Origin: Nymphaea colorata
Lineage: Eukaryota > Streptophyta > Magnoliopsida > Nymphaeales > Nymphaeaceae
Assembly (NCBI RefSeq): GCF_008831285.2
Contig: NC_045151.1
Location: 2,103,544 to 2,167,543, forward strand
Length of the DNA: 64,000 nucleotides
Reading direction: 5' to 3'
Shown here: piece by piece, positions 1 to 11,666 of the stretch
Layout of the letters: the number at the start of each line of letters is the position of its first letter
Numbering within the stretch: the first letter of the stretch is position 1
Notes under the pieces: generated by a model
The model's database searches: none
Told to the model about the DNA's origin: nothing
What the model saw: only the letters and a program-made list of their open reading frames with translations
Translations under genes and position numbers: made by a program

Positions 1-3000
1 GAGGAAGAAGCTCTCAAAGCTCTGACAGGTGCACGTTCAGGCTTCTGCAGGACCCTAAATGGACGATGAAGACCACTCCTCAAACAAGAGACAACAAGCC
101 TGTTGATATAGCCACCACCTTTGTCATTAACCTGGATTAGTTTTGTCATGCCAAAGAATTACTTGCCATTAGAAAAACAAACATAAAGTTAAAAAGAGGA
201 ATTATATAGTTGAGCAAAGTATCTTCTAATAAAAACAAGAGGAACTTGAAGGCAATTTCTACCTAAGACAAACAACTTCTCCAGCAACTACCTAGTTGTT
301 TCAAATAATTGGCATCTAAAATAGTTTGGCAGACACTTCAAACCAAAATGGTCTGTAAATGTTAACTGTTTGATGTACATCCCATGTTGAATGATTGATG
401 GTGTAAACAGAAAAGGTTGAGACTTGAGAGGGATGGTGAGTATGGCCTACCTCCATCGCCGCTTCACCAACTCTCTGTGTGATACACTCTATACCCTGTT
501 TCTAAATTTGTGTCCACAGAGAGACATGAAGAAGGTATGCAGCAATTCACCATTGCTCTGTCGGTCTGTCCATAGTTCCCATTCCTATGAACCATCTTGA
601 GGCTCTATTGGACCCCAAATGGAGAAAAAACACAGGATGAGATGGATGCATTGATTTCATAGGTACTTGGAAGTTGGTGCCCCCCCCCCACCTTAGGTGT
701 GACGTCGTTGGTTCCAAGTAGGTGTACAATTAATTTTGATATCATTTTGGTGGCTCAATGGAACAGTACAAAGCCTGTCTGGTGACAAAATGGCAAACCC
801 AAACTTATGAGGTGGAATTCTTTAAGACTCCTTCCTCAATTTCTTATCTTGGTACCATCAGACTTGTTATTTCAGTTGTTGTGGTTATGGATGGAGCATG
901 TTTCAACTTGAAGTCAAGATTGCATGTTTATATGGAGATCTTTCAAGTACTATTTATGTGCAGCAGCCACCCGGATTTGAGTCACAGGTGAAACGAGGAA
1001 AAGGGTGCAAGTCAGAAAAGCAATATATGGTCTCAAACAAAGTCCATGAGCTTTGTTTGATAAGTTGTTCAAAAAGATGTCTGAGTTTGGTTTTTAAATA
1101 TCTCCATTGGATTGTTCTTTATTTATAATCAGGACTCCAAAGATATAGTAATTATCGTTGTTTATGTAGATGATGTAATGTTGACTGGTGATAATGAGCA
1201 GGAGATTGCAAGCACAAAGACATATCTGCAGAAGCATTGTTACTAAAGATCTTGGCCCGCTGACATATTTATTGGAGATTGAAGTAGCTAGAAATAAAGA
1301 AGGTCTTGTCCTTTCACAAAGAAAATATGTGTTTGATTTGCTAAAAGGGATTGGTATGCTTGGTGCTAAGCCAACTATCATTGATATGAACCTGGGAGTA
1401 CATTTATGGCGATGATCGGTCTGAATGTGGACAGTAAGTCGTACAGATCCTTGATTGGGAAGCTCCTTTATGGCCATTACATAGTCTGACATATATTTTG
1501 TTGTTCACAATTTGAATCAGTTTATGGATAAGCCGAATAAAGCGCATTGGGATCCAGCCATGATGGTTATTAGATATTTAAAATTCTCTCCAGGAAAAGC
1601 TATGTCACACAGGTACGGGTACGATAAGGGTACAGGTACGTGGACACAACAATTTTCAAAATTTTTGGATACGCGGACACGGTGAATTTTATATTCTAAA
1701 AAATTTAAAAAGATAATAAAATAAAAAAAACATTAAATTAATAATTCACTCTTACAATCTCATAACTCGTAAGAAAGAAAGTCTCAGATTCTCAAACAAA
1801 ACATTGCTCATCACCAATCTCATAAGTCATAAGAAAGAAAGTCTCAAACAAAACAAAGAATGTCGGGTTAGTAAAGTGGTTCGGATTGGGTCTGACCCAG
1901 ACCCGATCCAAAACGTATCCTACCGTGTCCAAGTGTCGGAGTGTTGACACCGGTACGTGGCCCATTTTGCCATGTCCGTGTGACATAGAGGAAAAGGCTT
2001 ATTCTTCAAGAAGGGGACATCTTTGGATGTAGAGGCTTTCACAAATGCTGAATATGCAAAGTTCAATTGATGAACGGAAGTCTACAACTAGATTCTACAT
2101 GTTCATTGAGGAAACATGATATCATGGAGGAGCAAGTAACAAGTAGTTGTTGTCAGGTCAAGTGCAGAGTCGGAGTACAGGGCTGTGACTCATACAACAG
2201 TTGAAATGTTATCGATAAAGTCTATGCTTACTGGCCTCGAAGTTCAGGTTAAATTGTCCATAATCATGAAATGTGATAACAAGCCAGCCACCTATATTGC
2301 AAATAACTTGGTGTTTCATGAGAGGACTAAGCACATAAAAGTGGATTGTCACTCACATTTGGGATATGGTGCAAGTTGGAACTATACTCACTCTTCTAAA
2401 AATCAAGTAGCTGATACTTTCACTAAGCATCTTCCAATTGCTGATTCACAAGATGTTATGACAAACTGAGCATGATTGATATCTACATTCCAACTTGAGG
2501 GGGGATTGTTGAGAATTAGGTCATGAGGGATACTTTTAGTAAATATCTAAAAGTTGTGGTTATTTTATATATTTAGGAGTTGTGGATGGTTCTTTAGCAA
2601 TTTTTTGTTTTATTCAAGGACTTTTGTGTAATTTCTTTTGTTGACCCTAATCCCTTATTAACATGGGATTAGGGCTAACGAATTGATTGATTCTGTTTCT
2701 TATCTACTACTCATCTAACAAACTCATTATCATTTTATACAATTCCAAATATTACCTACTGAACAGTTCTGATGTTGTTTCCTACTTGCATACCATGTAA
2801 AAATTTGAAGTGATCACTTGTCATATGATCTCTGTACAATTTTCTAAAATGGCCCAAAAAATTAGACACGAACATGTCAAAAATTGCAAAATTACATTTT
2901 TAATATTAGAAAAACATAAAAAAGGGAGAAAATGCTCTTTTCATAAGTTGCATATATGCCACCTACAACATGCAGTTTGCATTAGAAATAATTAAAATTA

Positions 3001-6000
3001 AAAATTGCCTGCATAAATTACTTTCAGTACTTAAATGGATGTCAAATAGACAAGCTTTACTGTGTCTGACTTACTCCTTGGAGTCTTCAACTAACTTGAT
3101 GGTCATAAAACTTGAAATTTTTTATTTTGGAGGATGGACATAGGCTCTTATGTGGAAAACCATAAACAGCCTAATTTGTTTTGGGTAAGCAGCTCTATCT
3201 TTTAGTTTTTACATTAAAATGTATATGAACGCCTTCCATAACAAACTTCGCATTCAGATAGAAGGAATTTATCAAATTTCAAGCTCAAAAGAAATTGTCA
3301 CTTTTCTGCAATTTGAAGGTAGAATATGCAAGATACACCCTGATAATGCCATGAGATACTAGTGCATATAGTTATGACTGATACATTATAGTTACACCCC
3401 TTGAAGCTAATCGAGGGGTGCAATCCATCAGTTTTCTTAAAAGTTAAAAGCAGTATCACAAATATCATTCTCTAGTTTTTAATGGCGAGAATTTTCTCAG
3501 GTTTTTAACGGCAAAGTTGCTTTTTTTTTTTTGGGAAAAACTCAGAAAATTTTAAAAAATAAAAAAAAAGGTGTAAATGAAATAAATGAGAAACTAATAG
3601 GAAAACATAAAGAAAACTATATAAAAGTGAGAAAAGGAATGTTTTAGTGATAATAAAAATGATGAAAATAATTCAGTCTAAGTTTCTATTTAAATCCATG
3701 ATGATATCAATGCTAAAAAATAGAAAAATAAAAAATTGGGGAAAAATGTGAAAAAAAATGTGATAATAACGAGATAAATATTTTTTCCATTTTTTTAAAT
3801 ATCATGATTTTTTCTTTTTTTCCGTTTTTCTTATTTTTGACCTTAATATCGCGATATTTTTGAAAATATCGTGAAATCTGTGACACTAGTTAAAAGCTAC
3901 ATCACGTATCATAATATCTTGCATAATACACTGTTTTGCTTTACTTGCAACATTGGCTTCCTTTGTCAATTCTCACTCTGACAACTACAATAACTGTCAT
4001 ACAATGGTTTCTTGTGTGTGCAGAAATTTTCATAAAAACATAGGTGCAGGCGTGGGTGCAGAGAGTATATATATATATACGGACTTCGCTGCCTGAAAAC
4101 AACAAAATTAATAATTAACAAGCTGTGATGGCATTAATGCAACAGAAAGGAAAGCAATTGTCCATTGACGCACACAAGCTGACCCTCAACTCACAACAAT
4201 TCGGGTGCAACAACTTTTTTGAAGAGTCCATGTCACTTAGATAATATGTGTACGTATATGTTGTGTGTATAAGCGCATGATTTTGTACATGCAGGAGGCA
4301 GGAGCATGTTAGATACCAAGACAAAATCAATTTGTACTACATACCTGTGAGTAAGAAAATGACACAAGCCTGGAATTCCCAAGCCATCTCAATCCTTTAA
4401 TAGCAGTGCCATGAACAGACAGGCTTGTTGCAACTGCATTGGCAGCTACATCAACAACATCGATCATTCCACCTTGGGTCCCCAAAGCAACCAATGGAAC
4501 ACATGCTGCTGGACTGTTCCCACCACCTTCACATGAGAAAAGGAACAGGTCAAACACTAAAGAAATGATAAGCCTTTCTAATTACCTAGGGTACATAAAA
4601 ACATTTTTCAAATGCGAGAAGAGAATTACGAGCTAGAGTGGCAGTTAAAGAAGGGCAAGGAGCAGCTAGGACAGTCAGGGTTGAAGATAGAAGATGAAGG
4701 TGCCCAACTAAGCATACCTGCATATACAAGAAAATATAGATTGAGATTCTAATATCATCATACCAAGACATACTGAAAGTAATATAATAACAAAATAGTA
4801 ATGCAACTATAAACCAGAAACATGTTATTGACGTAAAATAATCATTTATCATAAAGCCTGAAGACAACCAAGCAGCCTATGAAGAACCTTCCTGCATCTC
4901 CAGTAGCTTTGAGTTCTAGTTGAAGAGACTGGCAAGAGCATCACTAAATAAGGAAAGGAATGCTAGAAGCTTGAGAATACTACTGAAAATAGAAATGAGT
5001 GTAAGAACTGATGTTTTTATTAATGTACCATAATGAACTCCAAAGTCTAACCATCCTTGCACTTCAACACTTTATATTCTCTGTGTATGGGCAGCTAAAC
5101 TTTTTTCTCGTCATCATCACCAATATCAGCAATGTTTTGGAAATATTGTGTTTCTATTGGCACTATTATATAGTTTCAGGAAGCAGGCAAAAAATAAACA
5201 CAACAATCACAATATTTTCCTCTTCCAGAAAATTCCATTTATTATACATATTTTAAGTCTACATTTTGCAGTTCTTCCTTCTTTTATAATTTAGAACAGC
5301 TTTTACAAATATTTAACAGTTCCATAAGAAAGATAGTCGAAAACTCAAAAATTCGAGAACTTTTACTAATTAGTATTATAATCTTTTTTTAATTCCTAAG
5401 ATTTCTCCTATGAGAAACTATATTTGTGTAAAAATGAGAAAAGGCTTCACAAGAAATAAACAAAAGTTCTGACCATGCTTCTGTATAAGAAAGAACAACT
5501 TAAGCATGGCAGCGTGCCTATATAAACCAAGTGTCACAGAAGAATAACCAGAATTTAGTTATTCACCAAGTGGACTGCCCATCTCACAAATAAAGCACTT
5601 ACATTTCAAAATTAGAATATAATAAGCCAACTGCACACATGTTTAATATAAAAAATAAGAGATATCATTATTATATGACCTTGAACACAAGTTCATGTTT
5701 GACAGCAGTAAAAGCTGATGAAGCAATATGATCGCAACTTCCTGTTTCTGACTCTTTCACACTGTCGCATATGTGTCCAAAACCAGAAGCGTCCAGTTGT
5801 TCAGTATTTACAGTTGAGTCTACGTTACGAGTAATATCAAAAACAGCCTTCATATTCGATGAATTTCTGTTGACACCTTCAGCAGTCAGAAGCCATTTCC
5901 AGATCTTCCCATCATCAGATATGGAGATCAAAAATGTGTCAGATGCAAGAAGCAATTCCCTGTCAAGACTTTTTGCACCATCTTCGACAGCATGCAAAGG

Positions 6001-8029
6001 TGACTTAAGTAACAGATCCGAGCATAATTCTCCAACATTTTCAAGAACAGATTCTGCAGGATAGAGTGTGACAGCAAGAATATTTGGCGAAGGTACAGTA
6101 TTTCCAAGTGAAGGCATTAATTCTTCCATGAAACACATTAAGTGAACCTGCTCTCCTCTGCAAGAAGCACAATTTTCCATTTGAAGGGAGCACACAAAAT
6201 AATACCATAACAAACTACATAATTTTCCACTTGAAGGAAGCATACAAGTAATAACATAACAAATTACAAGAACTTCCTGCATAACTTCAACATAGCATGA
6301 TCAAGATAATATCATCAAATATTAGGACTCTAGGGATAGAACTTAGTTGACAAAGACAATCCAATTTACAAGAGCGAAGCAATCAAATTATCAGAATCAT
6401 TAGCGATCAACACACCCAGATGTCTATGAGAATATCGACTATAATAAATTCATTACGCCACATGCACTCAGAATTCTAATTTCTAACTTGGAGGAATAGT
6501 GTCAACTGTCAACCATTGCGTCGATTCATTGTACCACATACAATTTGAGCATTTAGGATAAAATAGGCCAAAAGTTGCTGCCAACCGACTGAAGAACGAT
6601 TTGTCTATTTTGAACGTTAATGTAAGAAAATTCTTATTTCAGCAAAAAGATGGAAAAAATGTCCCTGCACAACCATCGTCGTGAATTATTATTGCCTGCT
6701 CCAGCTGTTCGTAGACCTCTTAGGCCCATGGGCAATGAAAACGCACTTTAAACTGTTCCACTCCCAATGGTAAGGCACGTACTGGGGAGACTGTCCGACC
6801 TTAAAGGAAAAAGATGAAGTGCAGGCAAGACTAAAAGATAAGAATCAAATAGCCCCAAAGGACATTCAGATGAAACTGGTGTTCGTCACGAGAAACTGAC
6901 AGCAATCTAGTAATATACAATTTTCTTTTTCCTTTTTTCTTATATTCAGATAAAATAGATTATTGCCACGCCACATTCAGCCATCAACTTACTCGTTCCT
7001 TCTCCAAACGCTGATTTTGCCGTCAATATGAGCACAGTAAAGACGATCATTATGGTCCACGTCCGCCATAACATCGAGAAACTTGCTGCACCCCCTCGGC
7101 AATCCAGTGGAGAAGAGAGCCGTTTCATACTGCATATCGAAGATGAGCAGCTCTCGCGGAAAAACGGCATAGAGAATGTGCTTCCAATGTGGGGAAAAGC
7201 AGAACTTGACGAACACGAGGGGAAATGCGGCAAAGGCGGGAGTAATCGAAGAGATCTGAGTGTTGGAAGCAGCAGCATCCTTTTCTATCTTCTGGATCTC
7301 GGAGGAGTCGGAGACGGAGATCTGGCGCTCCTTGATGATCACATCGTCTTCCCTCTCGCCCAGGACCTTGATGGAGAGAAGGAAGCCCTTGAGACCCAAA
7401 GCGCAGAGGTGGCGAGAGTCAAAAGGGTCGACATGCATGCAGGAGAAGAACTCCGGGGAGGCGTCGTACTTCCAGAAGCACCGGCCGGTAGAAGGGTTCC
7501 AGAGGGAGAGAACGGAGGATCCGTTGAGGGATGCCAAGACCTTCGTGTCAGAGTCAGGTCTGACGAAGCAGAGATCCTGAATTCCCGGTTTTGAAGAAGA
7601 AGAAGGCGAAGACGCCGAAGAAGCAGTAGCGGCAAATGAAGAAGAGGAAGAGGAAGCGGATTCGGTCTCCATCCACAATAGAGGAAGCCGGGAACGGGCG
7701 TCGAAGATGCCGATGCGGCCCTGGCGGTCCCCGACGGCGAGACGCAGGTGGTGGGGGGCATTGGAGGGGTCGTCGGAGAGATGGTCGCCGTGGAGAGGGT
7801 TGGGGATCCAACGGACTGAGGTGACGAAGGGGGCGAGGGCGAGAGGGGAAGAGGAAGGAGGAGGCATGGGGATGACGCAGACAAGCTGCATGGAGCGGGT
7901 ATCAACGACGACGACGCTGCTGCCGGCTCCATAAGCGAGTAGCCCCGTGGAGCTGCAGTCACAGCAACCGCCATTGTTCCGACTGGCAGGGCCTGCAATC
8001 ATACAGCCGGCTGCTGCTCCTGCCGCCAT
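1..8029 (-). CDS. WDR11: WDR11-type WD40 protein, N-terminal half (partial, runs off left edge)
   Basis: Exons read on the minus strand: 6993-8029, 5680-6157, 4630-4717, 4345-4526 and 1-131 (incomplete). All junctions are GT-AG and the reading frame is kept across them, giving about 638 residues; plant homologues such as At3g33530 are roughly 1,350 residues as I recall. The start is the ATG at 8029, followed by MAAGAAAG. Exon 1 encodes the first beta-propeller blades, with a serine-rich insert near residues 128-150. Later exons carry the family segments LMPSLGN, VPLVALGTQ, LRWLGNSRLVSFSYSQ and FRVLQKPERAPVRALRAS. In animals WDR11 acts in a complex that captures endosome-derived vesicles at the trans-Golgi; the plant role is inferred from this. 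Intron 4 (132-4344) is enlarged by transposons. Family assignment is by recognition of conserved segments, not by a search. Confidence 0.9.
490..2720 (+). mobile_element. Truncated Ty1/copia retrotransposon (RT-RNase H end plus 3' LTR)
   Basis: This lies antisense inside WDR11 intron 4. Fragmented frames give the copia signature in the right order: the pre-RT region around 570-700 (DPKWRK, DEMDAL), ARLV/TQTY-like RT start at 758-990, the PPGF motif near 965, the catalytic YVDD at about 1162-1176, and an RNase H tail at 2185-2470 with HERTKHIKVDCH and VADTFTKHLP. Many stops and frameshifts make it dead. A polypurine tract (about 2498-2505) precedes a probable 3' LTR at 2507-2720 that starts TGTTGAG and ends CTAACA. 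No 5' LTR or gag is visible. The RNase H part is split by a DNA transposon at 1600-1988. Confidence 0.85.
1600..1988. mobile_element. 389-bp DNA transposon (MITE) with CTATGTCAC ends inside the copia element
   Basis: The ends are an 11-bp inverted repeat, CTATGTCACAC at 1600-1610 and GTGTGACATAG at 1978-1988. They are flanked by a perfect 8-bp direct duplication AGGAAAAG at 1592-1599 and 1989-1996. Removing the element and one duplication restores the copia SSPGKG-LFFKKG reading frame, so insertion came after the copia element. Subterminal DNA is rich in GTAC-containing repeats (GGTACGGGTACG at the left, CCGGTACGTGG at the right). No transposase is encoded. The 8-bp duplication fits hAT or P-type transposases; the superfamily is not proven. 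Confidence 0.88.
3452..3887. mobile_element. 436-bp MITE with perfect 10-bp target duplication (Mutator-like)
   Basis: This sits in WDR11 intron 4. The left end AGTATCACAAATATCA and the reverse complement of the right end, AGTGTCACAGATTTCA, match at 13 of 16 positions. The element is flanked on both sides by AGTTAAAAGC (3442-3451 and 3888-3897). The interior is extremely A/T-rich with no coding potential. A 9-11 bp duplication is characteristic of Mutator-like transposases, which is the basis for the class suggestion. Confidence 0.8.
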
Positions 8030-8310
8030 CCCTCACTCCTTGATCTTTCGCCCCTGCTACCGCCGGCTTCTTGTAGAGAGAGACGGAGGGAGATGCAGTT
8101 GACGTGCAACTGCGTGCGGACAGGACCTCCCCATTGAATGCAGAAATGAAATATAATCCTCCGCGCCGATGGGCAGTTAAGAACTCCGTCGCCGTTGCCT
8201 TGCCGACGGGAACTCCGATCGTCGGGGGCTTTAAGAGTTCAATCAATGCCTGCAACGACCTTTGCCATATAGGCCTGGACCCTGGTGAACCGGGAACCTC
8301 ATTGTGCAAT
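8030..8310 (-). promoter_or_regulatory. WDR11 5' UTR and proximal promoter region
   Basis: This is the stretch immediately upstream of the WDR11 start codon. It is GC-richer than the DNA beyond 8310 and contains CT/GA-rich runs typical of plant leaders. No transcription start or TATA box can be fixed by eye. Confidence 0.4.
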
Positions 8311-10981
8311 GTAACTTCACCGATCTTGTTCGATTACATTTTAAAACTTAAATTTATACACTTCAAGAAAATACATTACCAAAGCAATAAAATCTTTGGA
8401 AAACTTTTTAGACCTTTGATTTTTGATTTTATAATGGCTCAGTTTGTAGAGATGGAAAACGAAAAGGATAAAAAGATAAACGAGAGTGTAAAAAATATAT
8501 GTGCAGTCAGTTTATATTAAACGGATGAACAATGGCATTCATTTCTTACACATTGAGGATGTATAGGGTAAAGATTTGCAAGCCTATGGCTACCTCAATA
8601 GGCTCAAATGCTGAAGATTCATGCGGCATCTTGTATAGGCGATTGCCCACACAAACCAACACAAATTGCGTATCATATATTTATCCTTCATAGTCGTTTT
8701 CTCATTTACATAATGGTTCCACTTAAAAATTTTATATTCGCAGTAGTGTCTCTCAGTCAGAAATTTCCGGCTTCACCATTGCGTGTTTCTAAGTTGTATC
8801 AAAATTGGGTACGTTTAAGAGTTTTACCTAACATTTCTTATTGACACAAATATCTAAAGTACTGCTCCAATAAGCTATTGATGAGCTATAATTGCCCATC
8901 CGTGCTCGAATGTTTGCTTGATGAAAAGAGCAAATAAGAGACATGTAATTGAAGCACTTCAAGCCAAAATTTGTTCATGAAGTGAGTATTCATTACCATT
9001 GTTCTTTTTGTGGGTCTATGGAAAGTAGTAGTTGCATTCAAGGATTAAGGTTCACTCTTAACCTAGGTGGTATTCCAAAACATTGGTTATGAAGACACAC
9101 CTTCTTCTGTTATGAGGATGTCATCTCTTAACAAGGATAACTGAGTCTTCTTTACCTCACCAGTTAGACAGGGTGTTGTGTTGTGGAATCCTATTTCATT
9201 CCTTCATGAGCTTGGTCAAACAAAGCATACTCTGTGAGGTAGCGTTTGGATGACACATTGAAAATGGTATTTCAGAAAACCTGGTTTTGTAAAAATGAGT
9301 TTTGAAGAACATCGGTTTTATGTTTTGGGGTGGGTAGGAGAAATTTGGTTTTGGGTGAATAATCTGAGAAGGGTAGTTTTCTCAGTCTCTTACGAAAACA
9401 GCATTTTGCCTCCAAATCGCCTTTTTAAGCATCTATCCAAACATGTCCTAAGTGAGATTATGCTTTCTGGCTTAAAACATCAAGCAAAACATTGGACCTT
9501 GCACCTTGTACTCCAAAGTGAAGCCGAACTGGAGAGTTCTTTCGATTGAGCTTGCTTTGATGTCGTCAACTTCTTCTGCATCTTGAAGTAGCTTGTGGTT
9601 GTATTGTTTGCTACACTTGATAAGCAGTGTTGCCAATGAGGTATAAGGACTGGTTTGTTAGATTATAGAAACACCAAGCCTGTAATCACCTTAAACTTAT
9701 CCATCGATGCCCTTAAGAAGTTGGTCCAGTACCTTTTTCTTGTTGTTTGTATGAACCGAAATATCTTGAGCTACTCTAAAGATGGGTTGTATTGGGGAGT
9801 TCAGTGCTTCATGCACTGCTCATTCGTAGCCCACCAATTCAAATTGACTCACGAATATGAGCTTGTTAGAGGGAGGCTTCATAGCCATCAACTTCACAGA
9901 ACTAAGCACTCCCATTTGACCACCATCATTAGCGGATGTCTCATCTTTCACCTAGACAATGTTATTGGCCCTACTTCCACTAGAGCTTCAGTTTGGATGT
10001 TTTGATTTTAGTTGGGCACTCAACTTGCCAATAGCCCTCTTGGAACTCATAAGAATCTTGTAATAGGTTGTCATTTCCTTGATAGGGTAATAATCTTTAC
10101 TTAATAGTTCATATTTTAAGCATTGCTTGTTTCCTTGGGTTTGCCAAGATTCCTTGCTCAACCTACTGAAGTTTCCCTTGGATTGGCCCTGGCTGTGAGT
10201 ATTTTTGTCTTAGTTAACATTGTTCTTATGAACCCTGTGGCAGCCTAGCTTCGCACCAAATAGGAATGTTTTCTCATTATGACCAAATTCTTAGGTATGT
10301 TCCTCAAAAAAGAAATATTAAATATAAATCCCCAACCACTTTAAAATATTTAACCTAGAATACCCTTAATTTTCTGTAAACACTGAGTTTATCTTTAATA
10401 TTAATCGTGACGAACTGACTCTGGTCTTTATTATGACACACCCCTATGCATTTTATAGCTGGCTTGCATTCACACCGACGAAAGTTTTGAATGGAACATG
10501 AGAAGTATATGAATCCCTTCAAAAGCTTCCACAAAGCACTACAACCAAATCCTTCCCGGCAAGAGACATCGCAATTTTTGGCTTGTCAATGGCTGGAGAA
10601 ACACGATTTTCTCCACATTTTATGAAAGCCATGCCAGTATGTAAATCTGCTGTAACCGGCGCTTTTTAATACTCGGACAGTGGCACAATGAATGCAACAT
10701 TCTTCATCAAGGATCTTACCACTTAAAGATTTGCAGGGTTCAACATCGTGTGGCACCTACAGCCGACTGTATCTGATGATTAGCAAAATAGCCCAAATAT
10801 CAACAGGCAAATTCCATGCAAGGTTCTTACTCGAGATCATGTTGCTGCAAAACTGGAACAGAGCGAAAGCAGCTGAACAGATAAAGCTGGGATTCCTTTT
10901 GCTGGGAATGTAACTATTGAAATACTACTTGCAGAAAATCAATTGATGAACAAAAATACAACTGGAATTACAAAGATTCAT
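8311..10981. other. Intergenic region between WDR11 and NOT2/VIP2, no gene recognised
   Basis: All open frames here are short and look like no known protein. It contains a MITE candidate at 9240-9450 and a possible degraded retroelement gag region around 9560-10160. The right part (about 10440-10981) should include the 3' UTR of the NOT2/VIP2 gene, which is transcribed leftward into this region. Confidence 0.5.
9240..9450. repeat. Candidate MITE, GTTTGGATGACAC family, copy 1
   Basis: The left end TAGCGTTTGGATGACAC and the reverse complement of the right end, TAGGACATGTTTGGATAGATG, are similar in inverted orientation. The left end also matches the element at 23883-24136. No clean target duplication could be assigned (only GTGAG is shared by the flanks), so the exact limits are uncertain. 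Confidence 0.4.
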
Positions 10982-11601
10982 CTAATGTTGTTGAGGAACT
11001 GTTGGCCTGTTTTCAATCATGTCATAATGTAGGATGAAATTTTCCTGCAGTCCACCACAAAGGTTTGCTCCATCAGATAGATGAGAGAGAGAAAGAGAGA
11101 GAGATGAACACAAAGATGTAATAATATACGATGGAAAATTTTCAAACCTTCCGAACAGTTTCCCATATGTTGGGATCAAAAGCAAGGTAGGTTCCTCTCT
11201 CGTATGTATGTGTCCTAACAAGTGGATCAACATTCGGAGCCTTAAAGAGCCACAACCGCAGTTCTTTGTGGTAGATCCAACCCAGATTCACCCTGCATGA
11301 CAAACCAACATATGGATTGAAAGTCAAGAACGAAAAGAAACAATAATGAAATTCACACAATTACATTACTAGAAGTTCAGTTTAGACAACTGGAGAAGTT
11401 AAGAACATAGAGATAATCATGGTGTGCGAAAGAGTGAAGAGCAGGAAGGGAAGATGTCTGAGCTAGAAAAGCTTTGACTAGGTGCAGTTACTATGTCAGA
11501 CCAAGTAAAATTATAGGATGCAATATAAAATTCAAATATCTATCTCCACCGAGCCATGCAGTTGTATGCAACCATGAGATGAATGCATGTGCTCATCTGC
11601 T

Positions 11602-11666
<65 letters not shown>

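Noticed and set aside
7028-7594. Plus-strand open frame of 188 codons opposite WDR11
   Set aside because: Antisense shadow of the same exon, with no family resemblance.
7339-7998. Long minus-strand open frame of 219 codons rich in Ser, Pro and Leu
   Set aside because: It is a shadow of GC-rich WDR11 exon 1 in another frame. The exon's true frame matches the WDR11 family and this one matches nothing.
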